From Peptococcaceae bacterium 1109 (GTDB lineage Bacteria > Bacillota > Limnochordia > Darwinibacteriales > Darwinibacteriaceae): a DNA stretch of 64,000 nt. The stretch lies in contig LDJB01000005.1 of assembly GCA_001028815.1 (NCBI GenBank), positions 63,135-127,134 of the forward strand, given 5' to 3'. Shown here one piece after another: positions 43,178-52,545 of the stretch. Under the pieces are notes generated by a model. That model did not search any database, was not told the origin of the DNA, and saw only the letters and a program-made list of their open reading frames with translations. The position numbers were made by a program, and so were the translations under genes. The first letter of the stretch is position 1; each line of letters opens with the position of its first letter.

Positions 43178-44785
43178 GTGAAGCAGAGTCGGTTAGCGGT
43201 ACTGATTTGTCTGACGTTGGTCATGGCGTTGGCGTTCGGTGCCACAGTTTCCGCTGAACTGGTGAACGGCAGGTTTACCACCACCAGGAAGATCACAGTG
43301 GAGATCTACGACCGCAGTAACCCAGGTGGAACACCGCCGGAAGACAACTACTGGACAGACTGGATTAAAGAAGGAGTACTAAGGGATCTCAACATTGAAG
43401 TGGAGTTTGTACCTGTGCCTCGCTGGACCGAAGTGGAAGTGCTGAACAACCGCCTCGCGGCAGGGGACGCTCCAGACGTTTGCGTCACTTACAGCTATCC
43501 AACCATCCTGACTTACGCGAACATGGGCGGGGTGATAGATCTCGCACCTTACCTGGAGGAGTACCGGGATCTCCTCCCTGACCTCTGGGAGTTCTTGGGC
43601 GAACAAAACCTCTACTGGAACAAGAACCCAGAAACGGGCACCATCTGGGCCATTGAAGCACGGCTTGTCCATGATACCCGGATTAACACCTTCGTCCGGG
43701 AAGACTGGCTGAAGAAGCTGGGTATCCCTGAGCCCACTACTTTAGAAGAATTTGAAGCCATGCTCTACGCCTTCAAGGAGAATGCGGAAGTGCTCCTAGG
43801 TGAAGAAGCAGACAAGTTAATCCCGTACTCTACAAGTTTTGACGTGGGCTGGAGGAATAACTACCTCTTGACCTCGTATGTGCCCGATGACTTCTCGGAT
43901 AGGGATAGGTACGTCTACGGCTTTGATGACAGGCACCTGCTCTTCCCCGGATACAAGGAAGGCGTACGCAAGCTGAATGAATGGTACAATGCGGGCCTAA
44001 TATGGAAGGACTTCCCACTGTACGGCCCAGGGGATCGCACTGAGGATAACTTGATGAAGGCTGGTTATGTGGGAGCTTTCATGCACAACTGGGATTATCC
44101 GTACCGGGACGGCCAAGAAGGCATCCATGCTAACCTGCAGAAATTAGTGGGGCCAGAAGCTGTCTATATCGCAGTGGACCCATTCCAAAACGACGCAGGG
44201 GCCTACCGGAAGTTCCTACCTGCGCCAATCGACCGGAAGGTGTTCCTCCCAGCAACTAACGACGAACCCCTGGCCTCTTTGTTGTACATCAACTGGATCA
44301 CCAAACTTGAGAACCGCCGGTTCCTGCAGATCGGTGAGGAAGGATACAACCATGAGGTCCTGGAAGACGGGACCATTAAGAGCATCGCAGCAGTAGGCGA
44401 GCGGGTAATGAACTCCCCGAATAACATCGACTACACCATCACCTGCAACGGCTTAGACCTTGGCGATCCTGAATTGAACGCTCGGTCCCTTGCCCTGGGC
44501 TACGACGGCGTAGAGCCTCGGTTGATTGTGAGAGGGTATGAGCTGACAAACAGGGATGCCCGCTACCAAAAGAACGTGAGCGTAGGGGACATTATCGCTG
44601 AAGAGGGTATGGGGCCTGTTCTTTCTGAGAAACGGGATAACCTCCTGATCCAGGCTATCGTAGCCAAACCGGAAGAGTTTGACTCTGTCTGGGATCGAGG
44701 ATTCCAAGATTATCTCCGCTCGGGCGGGCAAGCCATCATTGACGAGCGGGCAGCGAAGTACGATAAGTATTACGGCGACAAGTAA
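43178..44785 (+). CDS. extracellular solute-binding protein (family 1, LipO-like)
   Basis: A 535-residue secreted binding protein. The signal peptide (MKQSRLAVLICLTL...) ends near ATVSA-E. Like the ChvE-type protein in this window, it lacks a lipobox cysteine, so it is not an obvious lipoprotein. The length and the RLAAGDAPDVCVTYSYP block (~92-106) fit the large LipO/YtcQ group that pairs with LplB/YtcP permeases. It starts with GTG after AAGAAAGGATG. Confidence 0.85.
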   Translation: MKQSRLAVLICLTLVMALAFGATVSAELVNGRFTTTRKITVEIYDRSNPGGTPPEDNYWTDWIKEGVLRDLNIEVEFVPVPRWTEVEVLNNRLAAGDAPDVCVTYSYPTILTYANMGGVIDLAPYLEEYRDLLPDLWEFLGEQNLYWNKNPETGTIWAIEARLVHDTRINTFVREDWLKKLGIPEPTTLEEFEAMLYAFKENAEVLLGEEADKLIPYSTSFDVGWRNNYLLTSYVPDDFSDRDRYVYGFDDRHLLFPGYKEGVRKLNEWYNAGLIWKDFPLYGPGDRTEDNLMKAGYVGAFMHNWDYPYRDGQEGIHANLQKLVGPEAVYIAVDPFQNDAGAYRKFLPAPIDRKVFLPATNDEPLASLLYINWITKLENRRFLQIGEEGYNHEVLEDGTIKSIAAVGERVMNSPNNIDYTITCNGLDLGDPELNARSLALGYDGVEPRLIVRGYELTNRDARYQKNVSVGDIIAEEGMGPVLSEKRDNLLIQAIVAKPEEFDSVWDRGFQDYLRSGGQAIIDERAAKYDKYYGDK

Positions 44786-44800
44786 TGTCGCGAGGAGCTG

Positions 44801-44832
44801 GGGCTGCTGGCATCTGCCAGCAGCCCTTTTTT
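44801..44832 (+). terminator. intrinsic terminator after the LplB/YtcP operon
   Basis: Perfect 12-bp stem GGGCTGCTGGCA / TGCCAGCAGCCC followed by TTTTTT. It lies between the + strand operon and the convergent regulator gene. Confidence 0.92.
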
Positions 44833-44839
44833 ATGCTGG

Positions 44840-45922
44840 CTAACCCTCAACCAGTATGGCTGGAACCATAATCTCCGTTTCCATGCATGTCTTGTTGATC
44901 TGAGCTAGCAGCAGATCAACGGCTTTATCTGCCATGGCGATTTCGTTCTGCTTCATATGAGTATACGGCAGGCCCATGGGGCCGTCCACGCAGCAAATTT
45001 TCACATCGCGCCCTAGTTCCAGGGAAGCGCGCCGAGCAGCTTCCAGGATGGGAGGCATTAAGCTGAACTCCGCACATACGATTCCATCTAATCTTCCCCT
45101 GTGCTTCAGCATATACTCTGCAACCCGGTGGATGTTGTCTTCCCTGGGCGGGTGGCTGAATATCTCCTCATCAAAATCCAGCGTACACTCGGGCAAAGCT
45201 TCTATGTTGTGCTCGCTGGCAGCCTCATAGAATCCATCACGCCGTTCCTGCAGTGATGATGTCCCTACGATCTGAGGAGAGACAAAGGCGATTTTCGCGC
45301 AGCCTTGGCTTTTCAAATAGCCTACGAGATCCTTGATGGCCTGCTTGTTATCTGTTCTGACGGAGGGTACGGGTATGCCATCGAGCTTCTTGTCGATGAG
45401 AACGATGGGGAATTCTTCGATGATCAGTTTCAGGAGCTTGAGGTTGTAGTATGTTCCGTGGCAAGGCATGACGATCAGCCCATCGATGCCTTCGCTGATG
45501 AGGAAGTCGATTTCTTCATCTTCCTTGTCCCTGTCATAGTAAGAGAACCGGGTTATGGTCTTGTAGCCCATCTCTTCTGCCTTTTGATCAATCCTGTAGA
45601 GGAGATCCAGCCCATAGGAACTTGAGATGTGCTCAAGAACGATCCCGATGGTCTTGAACTGTTTGTCCTTATTGGCGCACTGTTCCCCACCATTGGGCTG
45701 GCTGTGTTCCTTGACAAACGTACCCACTCCCGGAATCCTTTGGATAGTATCTTCCTCTTTTAGGATGTCCAAGGCTTTGCGGATAGTGATGATGCTTACG
45801 CCAAACTCCTCTTTAAGCTCCTGATCGCTGGGCAGCCGATCGCCTTCTTGGTATACACCGGCAGCAATCCTGTCTTTCAGGTCATTATAGACCTGCAGAT
45901 ACAGAAAGTCGTTTCTTCCCAC
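44840..45922 (-). CDS. GntR/LacI-type transcriptional regulator (AraR-like)
   Basis: A 360-residue regulator. Residues ~6-70 form a GntR winged helix (YLQVYNDLKDRIAAGVYQEGDRLPSDQELKEEFGVSIITIRKAL). After a linker, a LacI/PurR-type sugar-binding domain fills the rest (IGIVLEHISSSYGLDLLYRI..., EGIDGLIVMPC, FPIVLIDK). This fusion is typical of AraR. It starts with GTG after GGAGGGG. It probably represses the upstream transporter operon through the palindrome at its promoter and represses itself through a half-site match at 45961-45978. Confidence 0.88.
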   Translation of the reverse strand: MGRNDFLYLQVYNDLKDRIAAGVYQEGDRLPSDQELKEEFGVSIITIRKALDILKEEDTIQRIPGVGTFVKEHSQPNGGEQCANKDKQFKTIGIVLEHISSSYGLDLLYRIDQKAEEMGYKTITRFSYYDRDKEDEEIDFLISEGIDGLIVMPCHGTYYNLKLLKLIIEEFPIVLIDKKLDGIPVPSVRTDNKQAIKDLVGYLKSQGCAKIAFVSPQIVGTSSLQERRDGFYEAASEHNIEALPECTLDFDEEIFSHPPREDNIHRVAEYMLKHRGRLDGIVCAEFSLMPPILEAARRASLELGRDVKICCVDGPMGLPYTHMKQNEIAMADKAVDLLLAQINKTCMETEIMVPAILVEG

Positions 45923-45960
45923 AGCAGATCCCCTCCGTTAATGCTATTGAATATATCTTA

Positions 45961-45997
45961 TCATAATTATGGTAGTATTTCATCATGAAAAATTCAA
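45961..45997 (-). promoter_or_regulatory. promoter of the GntR/LacI gene with operator half-site
   Basis: On the complement, TTGAAT (45992-45997) and TACCAT (45969-45974) are spaced by 17 bp. The half-site ATACTACCAT, identical to the operator arm at 41220, covers the -10 element; the other arm is degenerate. Confidence 0.6.
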
Positions 45998-46197
45998 CCG
46001 CTTCCATTTAACTTAGAGCCTATACTCCAAAGAAAGCTCTTTTCCTGCCCAAAACAGCTTGTAGTTGGGAAAAACATGATTTATATATTACATTAGATGC
46101 TGGTTTGTGAAAAAAGGCTTTACACTGTAGGGAAACAATGATATTATTGACTCGACAAAGTATATATAATATGACCAAAAACGAAGGAGGATGAGGT

Positions 46198-48210
46198 GTG
46201 AAGAAAAGGAGCAGCTTAGTCGCGGTATTAGTTGTTGGGATCGTGCTTCTGTTTGTCGCTAGTGTTGGAGCGAACAGCTTTAAAGAGGCTCCCATGCTGG
46301 CAGAGCTGGTAAAGAAAGGCGAACTTCCCCCCGTGGAAGAGCGTTTGCCAGTGGCAAGTGATGTAATGGTTGAACCGGATCTTATGTCGGTGGGTAAGTA
46401 CGGGGGCAGCTTAGTAATAACCTCCAACGACTCTGGCCGCTGGGATTGGGGCCCGTGGGTTGAGCAAAGCATGTTCCGTTTTAAACAGGATGGTTCGGGC
46501 CAAGTGGAACCAAACGTTGCCAAGGCGTTCTACTCAAACGAGGACGCAACTGTATGGACCATCGAGCTTAGAGAAGGCATGAGATGGTCTGATGGGCACC
46601 CGTTTACAGCGGATGACGTAGTGTTCTACTACGACCACATGTCTACCCCAGCACTAAATCCAGACCGGACTCCCGTGCCTGTGGATGCAGAAGGGTACTA
46701 TCCAGCCTATACTTCCAAACCATACAATTGCTACACCGTCATCAAAGATGGTAAGACTTACTGGGCAGAATTCAACAAGATCGATGACTACACATTCACA
46801 GTAACATTTGCCGCTCCTAAACCAAACTTCCCAGAGGCAGTAGCAGTAGATAACAAGTGGATGTTCCTGCCTAAGCACTTCTATAAGAACTACGTAGCTA
46901 GAAAAGACGGCGTAACAGATGATCCTACCTTCCCGCTGATCACTGAAGAAGAAGCTCTCGCAAACGCCAACAGAGACTTTGGCATGCAGTGGGACAATTA
47001 CTCCACCATGAGCAGAAGCATCGGATACTACCATTGGGACTATGCCATTGTGCCGCAGCTCAGGAGTTTCATTGCTGTAAAGAACAACTGGAACCGCGTA
47101 GGCGAAGTCTATGAACTGGTCCGCAATCCATATTTCTGGAAAGTGGATAGCGACGGCAACCAGCTTCCCTACCTGGACAGCATTAAAGTTGTGATTATCA
47201 ATGATGCTGAGCAAACCGCTTTGAAGCAGGCAGCCGGCGAACTTGATATTTCACCCATCCGGCCTGCTGACTATGCCACTGTAGTCCGCCCGACCCAGTC
47301 CACGCACAGCGTAGTCTCCTGGTCGACCCTTGATTGGCAAGGCGCTTTTGGATTGGCTCTCTGCCAAACTGCTAAGGATCTTGACAAGCGTGCTTTGTTC
47401 CAAGATGCTCGCTTCAGAGAAGCCCTCTCCATCGCTGTTGACAGAAATCTGCTCAACATGACCTTGATGAATGGCCAATCTAGGCCGCAGCAAGCAGCAC
47501 CCTCACCGGGCGCCCTTGGCTATGATCCAGAGTGGCTCACGAAGTGGACAGAGTACAACGTGGAACGGGCCAACCAACTCCTCGATGAAATTACCGAACC
47601 GTGGGATCGCAAGGAAGGTACTTACCGGAAGATGAAGGGCACCAACCGAGATGTGGAGATCGTGATTTCCATTTCCGATCCATCGGTTGAAGGCAACTAC
47701 ATCACCCTGCTCCAATCTGCTTATAAGGCAATTGGTGTCAAGGTCCTGGATAAGGTTGACCCCGAGGTTATGAAGTCCGTCCTCACAAACGACGTTGAGG
47801 CAAAGTTTGAGGGAGTCAGCATTACCTCCCCAGCCATCCGGCCTGACCAGATCGTTCCCATGCGCAACTTCTCTGGCTGGTATGGTGCCTATGGTAAGTG
47901 GTTCGAAGACGGCAAGACAACAGCCAACGGCGGCATCGAGCCTACCGGCGACATCCTGGAACTGATCAACGCCTATGAAGCCATCAAGGCTGCTGCAGGC
48001 CCAGACCGGGATCAGATCGTGGCAGAAAACGTCGCCAAGATCTACGAACTGCACAAGAAGAACATCTGGATTATCGGTTTCCTGGCACCCCTGCCCCGTT
48101 ACTGGCTCGTAAACAACGCGGTGCGGAACTTCCCTGAAAATGTAGTATGGTGCGATGAGTACAGGTTTGCCAGCATGGCACGTGCTGAACAGCTGTGGCT
48201 TGACAGATAG
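46198..48210 (+). CDS. ABC transporter substrate-binding protein, family 5
   Basis: A 670-residue secreted binding protein of the SBP_bac_5 type (oligopeptide or oligosaccharide). The signal peptide (MKKRSSLVAVLVVG...) ends near VGANS. ELREGMRWSDGHPFTADDVVFYYDH (~122-146) is the family signature. It is longer than the ~540-residue OppA average. No lipobox is visible. It starts with GTG after AAGGAGGATG. It heads a complete transporter operon that runs into glycoside hydrolase genes, so a glycan cargo is likely. Confidence 0.88.
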   Translation: MKKRSSLVAVLVVGIVLLFVASVGANSFKEAPMLAELVKKGELPPVEERLPVASDVMVEPDLMSVGKYGGSLVITSNDSGRWDWGPWVEQSMFRFKQDGSGQVEPNVAKAFYSNEDATVWTIELREGMRWSDGHPFTADDVVFYYDHMSTPALNPDRTPVPVDAEGYYPAYTSKPYNCYTVIKDGKTYWAEFNKIDDYTFTVTFAAPKPNFPEAVAVDNKWMFLPKHFYKNYVARKDGVTDDPTFPLITEEEALANANRDFGMQWDNYSTMSRSIGYYHWDYAIVPQLRSFIAVKNNWNRVGEVYELVRNPYFWKVDSDGNQLPYLDSIKVVIINDAEQTALKQAAGELDISPIRPADYATVVRPTQSTHSVVSWSTLDWQGAFGLALCQTAKDLDKRALFQDARFREALSIAVDRNLLNMTLMNGQSRPQQAAPSPGALGYDPEWLTKWTEYNVERANQLLDEITEPWDRKEGTYRKMKGTNRDVEIVISISDPSVEGNYITLLQSAYKAIGVKVLDKVDPEVMKSVLTNDVEAKFEGVSITSPAIRPDQIVPMRNFSGWYGAYGKWFEDGKTTANGGIEPTGDILELINAYEAIKAAAGPDRDQIVAENVAKIYELHKKNIWIIGFLAPLPRYWLVNNAVRNFPENVVWCDEYRFASMARAEQLWLDR

Positions 48211-48222
48211 ACCTTAACAGCG

Positions 48223-48265
48223 AACGGGTTGCTGAAAGACTCTAAGCATCTTTTGGCAACCCGTT
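48223..48265 (+). other. intercistronic stem-loop
   Basis: Perfect 10-bp stem AACGGGTTGC / GCAACCCGTT with a 23-base loop between the binding-protein and permease genes. There is no T-run, so it is most likely a stability or attenuation element. Confidence 0.65.
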
Positions 48266-48307
48266 CTCCTAAAGAGCTCAGGTAGATTAAAGTGGTGGTG
48301 AGACCCT

Positions 48308-49300
48308 ATGGATAACTTAGGATATATAATCAAACGACTTGGGCTGGCTGCGGTGACGCTTATACTGATCTCTTTCGCAGTGTTTTTTATCATCCAGTTG
48401 CCACCTGGAGACTTCGTGGATACCATGGTTGCCAACATGATCCGCCAGGGTGAAGTGGTAACCCAGGAAGACATCATCAACTTAAAGTCCATGTACGGTT
48501 TGGACCGGCCCTTTGTGGTGCAGTACTTCGGTTGGTTTAAGGGCATTTTGACTGGAAACTGGGGGACTTCGTATTACTACAACCAATCCGTCTTGGTAAA
48601 GATCAAGGAGACCTTGGGCACCACCTTGATGATCTCCTTTGTCACGCTGGTATTTACCTACATCATTGCGGTCCCCATCGCGATCTACTCGGCGAAACAC
48701 CAGTATTCCATTGGTGATTACATCGTCACCTTCATTGGCTTTGTGGGCCTGGCTGTACCTCACTTCCTTTTGGCAATTTTGCTGATGTATGTGTCCTTTA
48801 GACTGACAGGTAAACCCCTCATGGGGCTGTTCCCAGAGGGGGGCATCACCGATTGGCCTTCCTTCCTGGAATTCCTAAAACGCTTGATCATCCCGGTCAT
48901 TGTTATCAGTACTTCTGGAGCATGCGGACTCATACGACGCGTCCGGGCACAGCTCTTAGACGAACAAGGGAAGCCTTATGTGCTGTGCTTGCGGGCAAAA
49001 GGGGTTACAGAACGGGCTATTACCTTCAAGTACGCCATGCGTCAAGTGCTGAACCCCATCGTGAGCGGCCTTGGCGGCATGATCTCTGGTATTTTTAACG
49101 GTTCCACGATTACGGCTATTGTCTTGATGCTGCCTACGCAGGGGCCCATTCTGCTAAAAGCCCTGCAAACGCAAGATGTGTATCTGTCTGGAGGCATCTT
49201 GCTGATTTCCGCTTCGCTCGTTGTTATTGGTAATCTTATTTCTGATATTCTTCTAGCCGTACTTGACCCGAGAATTAAACTGTTAGAGGAGATTAAATGA
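48308..49300 (+). CDS. Opp/Dpp-type ABC permease (DppB-like)
   Basis: A 330-residue permease with a single N-terminal helix, the conserved GLDRPFVVQYFGWFKGILTGNWGTSYYY block (~65-92) and five further helices with an EAA-type loop (LRAKGVTERAITFKYAMRQVLNPI). It overlaps the next permease by 4 bp. Confidence 0.9.
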   Translation: MDNLGYIIKRLGLAAVTLILISFAVFFIIQLPPGDFVDTMVANMIRQGEVVTQEDIINLKSMYGLDRPFVVQYFGWFKGILTGNWGTSYYYNQSVLVKIKETLGTTLMISFVTLVFTYIIAVPIAIYSAKHQYSIGDYIVTFIGFVGLAVPHFLLAILLMYVSFRLTGKPLMGLFPEGGITDWPSFLEFLKRLIIPVIVISTSGACGLIRRVRAQLLDEQGKPYVLCLRAKGVTERAITFKYAMRQVLNPIVSGLGGMISGIFNGSTITAIVLMLPTQGPILLKALQTQDVYLSGGILLISASLVVIGNLISDILLAVLDPRIKLLEEIK

Positions 49301-50475
49301 TGGGGCTGGCAAAACACGGAGACCTAAATCTGACCGCAAGAGAGCTGAAGCGACTGGAAAAGGAGCGGCTGAAGCAGGAGAAGTACTTTACTGCCTCCCA
49401 ATGGCGCTTGATGTGGAGGAAGCTTCTCAGGCATAGGCTGGCAGTGATCAGCTTTGTTCTCATCGCACTGTTGTACACGGGGGCGCTTTTTGCTGGGTTC
49501 ATAGCTCCATACGGCCTGGAAGATTATTCGGGCACCTACTCTAACGCTCCCCCGAGCAAGATTCACTTTTTTCACGAAGGCGAGTTTGTAGGCCCGTTTG
49601 TCTATCCCTATGAGATCGCCTACAACGAGTTTTGGGAGAAGGTTTTCGTGGAGAACACCGCGCAGCCGTACCCAATTAAGCTGTTCGTGAAAGGATCGCC
49701 GTATAAACTGTTTGGCGTGTTTAAGAGTGACGTTCATTTGTTTGGTGTAGACAATGCCAACTTGCCTCCAGGCAAGGATGAGGTACGTGTGATGCTTTTC
49801 GGTGCAGATCAATTAGGCCGGGATTTGTTCTCCCGAATTCTCATCGGCAGCCAAGTCTCCCTCACCGTACCGCTATTAGGGACTTTTATTTCCTTTGTGC
49901 TGGCTGTTGTTATCGGGGGTGTATCCGGGTACTTCGGCGGACTCATCGACACAGTGATTCAGCGGATCATCGAGATGATTTCATCCTTTCCCACGCTGCC
50001 CCTTTGGATGGCCCTGTCCGCGGCGATTCCGCCGGGTATTACTGTAACCCGGGTGTACATCTTGATTACCATCATCATGTCCCTCATCAGCTGGCCAGGC
50101 CTTGCCAGGACGGTGCGGAGCAGGTTTTTGTCGCTGCGGGAAGAAGACTTTGTCCTGGCTGCGCGGATTGCCGGGGTCTCGAACTTTAAGATTATTATCA
50201 AACACTTAGTGCCTGGGTTTATGAGCTACCTCATTGTAGACTTGACCCTGGGCATTCCCGGCATGATCCTAGGTGAAACATCCATGAGTTTCCTCGGCCT
50301 AGGCATGCGCCCCCCTGCAACCAGCTGGGGTGTACTGCTGCAAGAGTGCCAGAGCGTTCACAATATCGCAAACCATCCCTGGAAGCTGATACCTGTGTTA
50401 TTTGTTGGCACTGCCGTTTTGGCCTTTAACTTCCTCGGTGATGGCTTGCGTGATGCGGCCGATCCGTATAAGTGA
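49297..50475 (+). CDS. Opp/Dpp-type ABC permease (DppC-like)
   Basis: A 392-residue permease with a cytoplasmic N-terminal helix rich in K/E, a first transmembrane helix (~48-68), a long extracellular insert (~70-160) and then the DppC core, including GADQLGRDLFSRILIGSQVSL (~168-188) and an EAA loop AARIAGVSNFKIIIKHLVPG. It pairs with the preceding subunit. Confidence 0.9.
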   Translation: MMGLAKHGDLNLTARELKRLEKERLKQEKYFTASQWRLMWRKLLRHRLAVISFVLIALLYTGALFAGFIAPYGLEDYSGTYSNAPPSKIHFFHEGEFVGPFVYPYEIAYNEFWEKVFVENTAQPYPIKLFVKGSPYKLFGVFKSDVHLFGVDNANLPPGKDEVRVMLFGADQLGRDLFSRILIGSQVSLTVPLLGTFISFVLAVVIGGVSGYFGGLIDTVIQRIIEMISSFPTLPLWMALSAAIPPGITVTRVYILITIIMSLISWPGLARTVRSRFLSLREEDFVLAARIAGVSNFKIIIKHLVPGFMSYLIVDLTLGIPGMILGETSMSFLGLGMRPPATSWGVLLQECQSVHNIANHPWKLIPVLFVGTAVLAFNFLGDGLRDAADPYK

Positions 50476-50484
50476 GGTAATAAC

Positions 50485-51495
50485 ATGCAGAACAATATTT
50501 TGGAGATTGAGAACCTCAACATAGAAATTAAGCTGGATGAGGGAATCTTGACACCTGTCCGGGGCATCAACTTAACCATCAAGGAAAATGAGACCCTGGG
50601 CCTTGTTGGTGAATCTGGCTGCGGCAAGAGCCTAACAGGGAAAGCCATCCTGGGGATCAACGAGAAGAAATGCCTCACCACAGGAAAGATCCGGTTCAAC
50701 GTCAACGGAGAGATGCAGGATCTTCTAAGTTTTGACCCCCAGGGGCCAGAGTATCGGGAGATCCGGGGGAAGAAGATCTCTATGATCTTCCAAGAGCCCA
50801 TGAGTGCCTTTTCGCCCCTTTTCACCATCGGGCATCAGATCTCCGAAGCCATCCGCTTGCACATCGTAAACGATAAGAAGAAGGCTAAGGAACTGGCCAT
50901 CAAATCCATGCGCGAGGTGGGGATCTCCAACCCCGAGAAGCGCTACACCCAATATCCCCATGAGTTCTCTGGCGGGATGCTGCAAAGGGCCCTGATCGCA
51001 ATGGCCCTGGTCTGCAACCCGCAGCTGTTAATTGCTGATGAACCCACCACTGCCTTGGACGTTACGATTCAGGCACAGATCTTGGACCTCATGCGGAAGC
51101 TCCAAGAGGATTACAAGATGGCCATCTTATACATCACCCACGATTTGGGTACCGTTGCCAAAATGTGCGATCGAGTGGCAGTCATGTATCTAGGCAGAAT
51201 CGTGGAGCTAGGTTCGGTAACGGATATATTCCAGAACCCCTTGCATCCCTATACGAAGGGGCTGCTTGGCTCGGTCCATGTGATCGGAAGCGGGCGAGAC
51301 CGGCTGTTCTCGATTGAGGGCACTGTGCCACTTGCCATGAACCTAGTGGACCGGTGCGGCTTCTTTGAGCGCTGCACCTACCGGGATGAGGGGATTTGCA
51401 GCGGCCCAGAACCCCGATTAGTGGAGGTAGAGGATGGGCACTTTGTGGCCTGCTATCTCTGTGACCCAGCGATTGCACAGCAAAAATCCGTATAA
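50485..51495 (+). CDS. Opp/Dpp-type ABC ATPase (DppD-like)
   Basis: A 336-residue ATPase: Walker A GESGCGKS (~47-54), signature FSGGMLQRALIA (~157-168), Walker B LLIADEPTTALDVT. The C-terminal oligopeptide-transporter domain has the usual cysteine cluster (CGFFERCTYRDEGIC...C). It precedes its partner ATPase by 13 bp. Confidence 0.9.
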   Translation: MQNNILEIENLNIEIKLDEGILTPVRGINLTIKENETLGLVGESGCGKSLTGKAILGINEKKCLTTGKIRFNVNGEMQDLLSFDPQGPEYREIRGKKISMIFQEPMSAFSPLFTIGHQISEAIRLHIVNDKKKAKELAIKSMREVGISNPEKRYTQYPHEFSGGMLQRALIAMALVCNPQLLIADEPTTALDVTIQAQILDLMRKLQEDYKMAILYITHDLGTVAKMCDRVAVMYLGRIVELGSVTDIFQNPLHPYTKGLLGSVHVIGSGRDRLFSIEGTVPLAMNLVDRCGFFERCTYRDEGICSGPEPRLVEVEDGHFVACYLCDPAIAQQKSV

Positions 51496-51508
51496 GGGCG
51501 AGGTTGTC

Positions 51509-52495
51509 ATGTCAGAAACTATACTCAAGGTTCAGGGAGTAAGTAAGGTATTCTCCTCGAAGAAAGTAAACATCAGGGCTGTTAATAATGTGAGCTTCAA
51601 CGTAAGCAAAGGCGAGACCATAGCCATTGTGGGGGAATCGGGCTGCGGAAAGACAACGCTCGGGCACTGTATAGTGCGGGCAACTGACGTAACTGCCGGT
51701 TCGGTTATCTATGTTGGCGAAAATGGCAGAGAGTATGACCTGCACAAGTTAGACAAACGCACCATGCGGTCCATCAGGAAGGACCTGCAGATGATTTTCC
51801 AGGATCCCTACTCCTCCCTTGATCCCCGCATGACTGTCTTTGACATCATCTCTGAGCCTTTAAGGGCCAATTATCGGCTGCCGAAAAAGGAAGTGGAGGA
51901 GAGGGTCAAAGATGCCGCAGCACGGGTTGGACTCAATCCCAGCTACCTTAAGAGGTACCCCCATGCCTTTTCCGGCGGGCAGCGGCAGCGAATTGGCATT
52001 GCCCGTACTCTGGTGCTTTATCCCCGCATCATTGTGTGTGATGAACCAGTCTCGGCTCTTGATGTTTCCGTACAGGCCCAGGTCGTGAATCTCTTAAAGG
52101 ACCTTCAGAAGGAACTAGACCTTACGTATATCTTTATTAGCCATGATTTGTCTGTTGTGGAGTACATCTCTGACAAAGTGGGTGTGATGTACTTGGGGAA
52201 AATGGTGGAGTTTGCCCCAACTGGAGAGCTCTTTAAGTCTCCGCGCCACCCATACACTGAGGCATTGCTTTCCGCTGTTCCCATTGCCGATCCCACCGTC
52301 GCTGGGGACCGTATTCCCTTGGAGGGGGAAATCCCCGATCCGTCAAATCCTCCAGCGGGCTGCTATTTCCACACACGGTGCCGCTACTGCACAGATAAGT
52401 GCAGGACCGAAGAGGTGGAACTGCAAGAAGCTAGCCCAGGCCATTTTGTGGCCTGCCACAGAGCAGAAGAGCTCAAGCTGAAAGGCATCGGATAG
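51509..52495 (+). CDS. Opp/Dpp-type ABC ATPase (DppF/OppF-like)
   Basis: A 328-residue ATPase: Walker A GESGCGKTT (~40-48), FSGGQRQRIGIAR, Walker B IIVCDEPVSALDVS and a C-terminal CYFHTRCRYCTDKC cluster. I use ATG 51509 (MSETILKVQG) with GGGCGAGG upstream; a longer frame from 51434 overlaps the preceding gene and has no ribosome site. Confidence 0.9.
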   Translation: MSETILKVQGVSKVFSSKKVNIRAVNNVSFNVSKGETIAIVGESGCGKTTLGHCIVRATDVTAGSVIYVGENGREYDLHKLDKRTMRSIRKDLQMIFQDPYSSLDPRMTVFDIISEPLRANYRLPKKEVEERVKDAAARVGLNPSYLKRYPHAFSGGQRQRIGIARTLVLYPRIIVCDEPVSALDVSVQAQVVNLLKDLQKELDLTYIFISHDLSVVEYISDKVGVMYLGKMVEFAPTGELFKSPRHPYTEALLSAVPIADPTVAGDRIPLEGEIPDPSNPPAGCYFHTRCRYCTDKCRTEEVELQEASPGHFVACHRAEELKLKGIG

Positions 52496-52545
52496 CGGGG
52501 CATGGGGAAAGCCTCGTACTTTCGTACAAGGAGCTTAATGTCCAT

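Noticed and set aside
46147..46170. TTGACT and TATAAT before the 670-residue binding protein
   Set aside because: They are only 12 bp apart, so they cannot serve as one promoter; the real elements are unclear.
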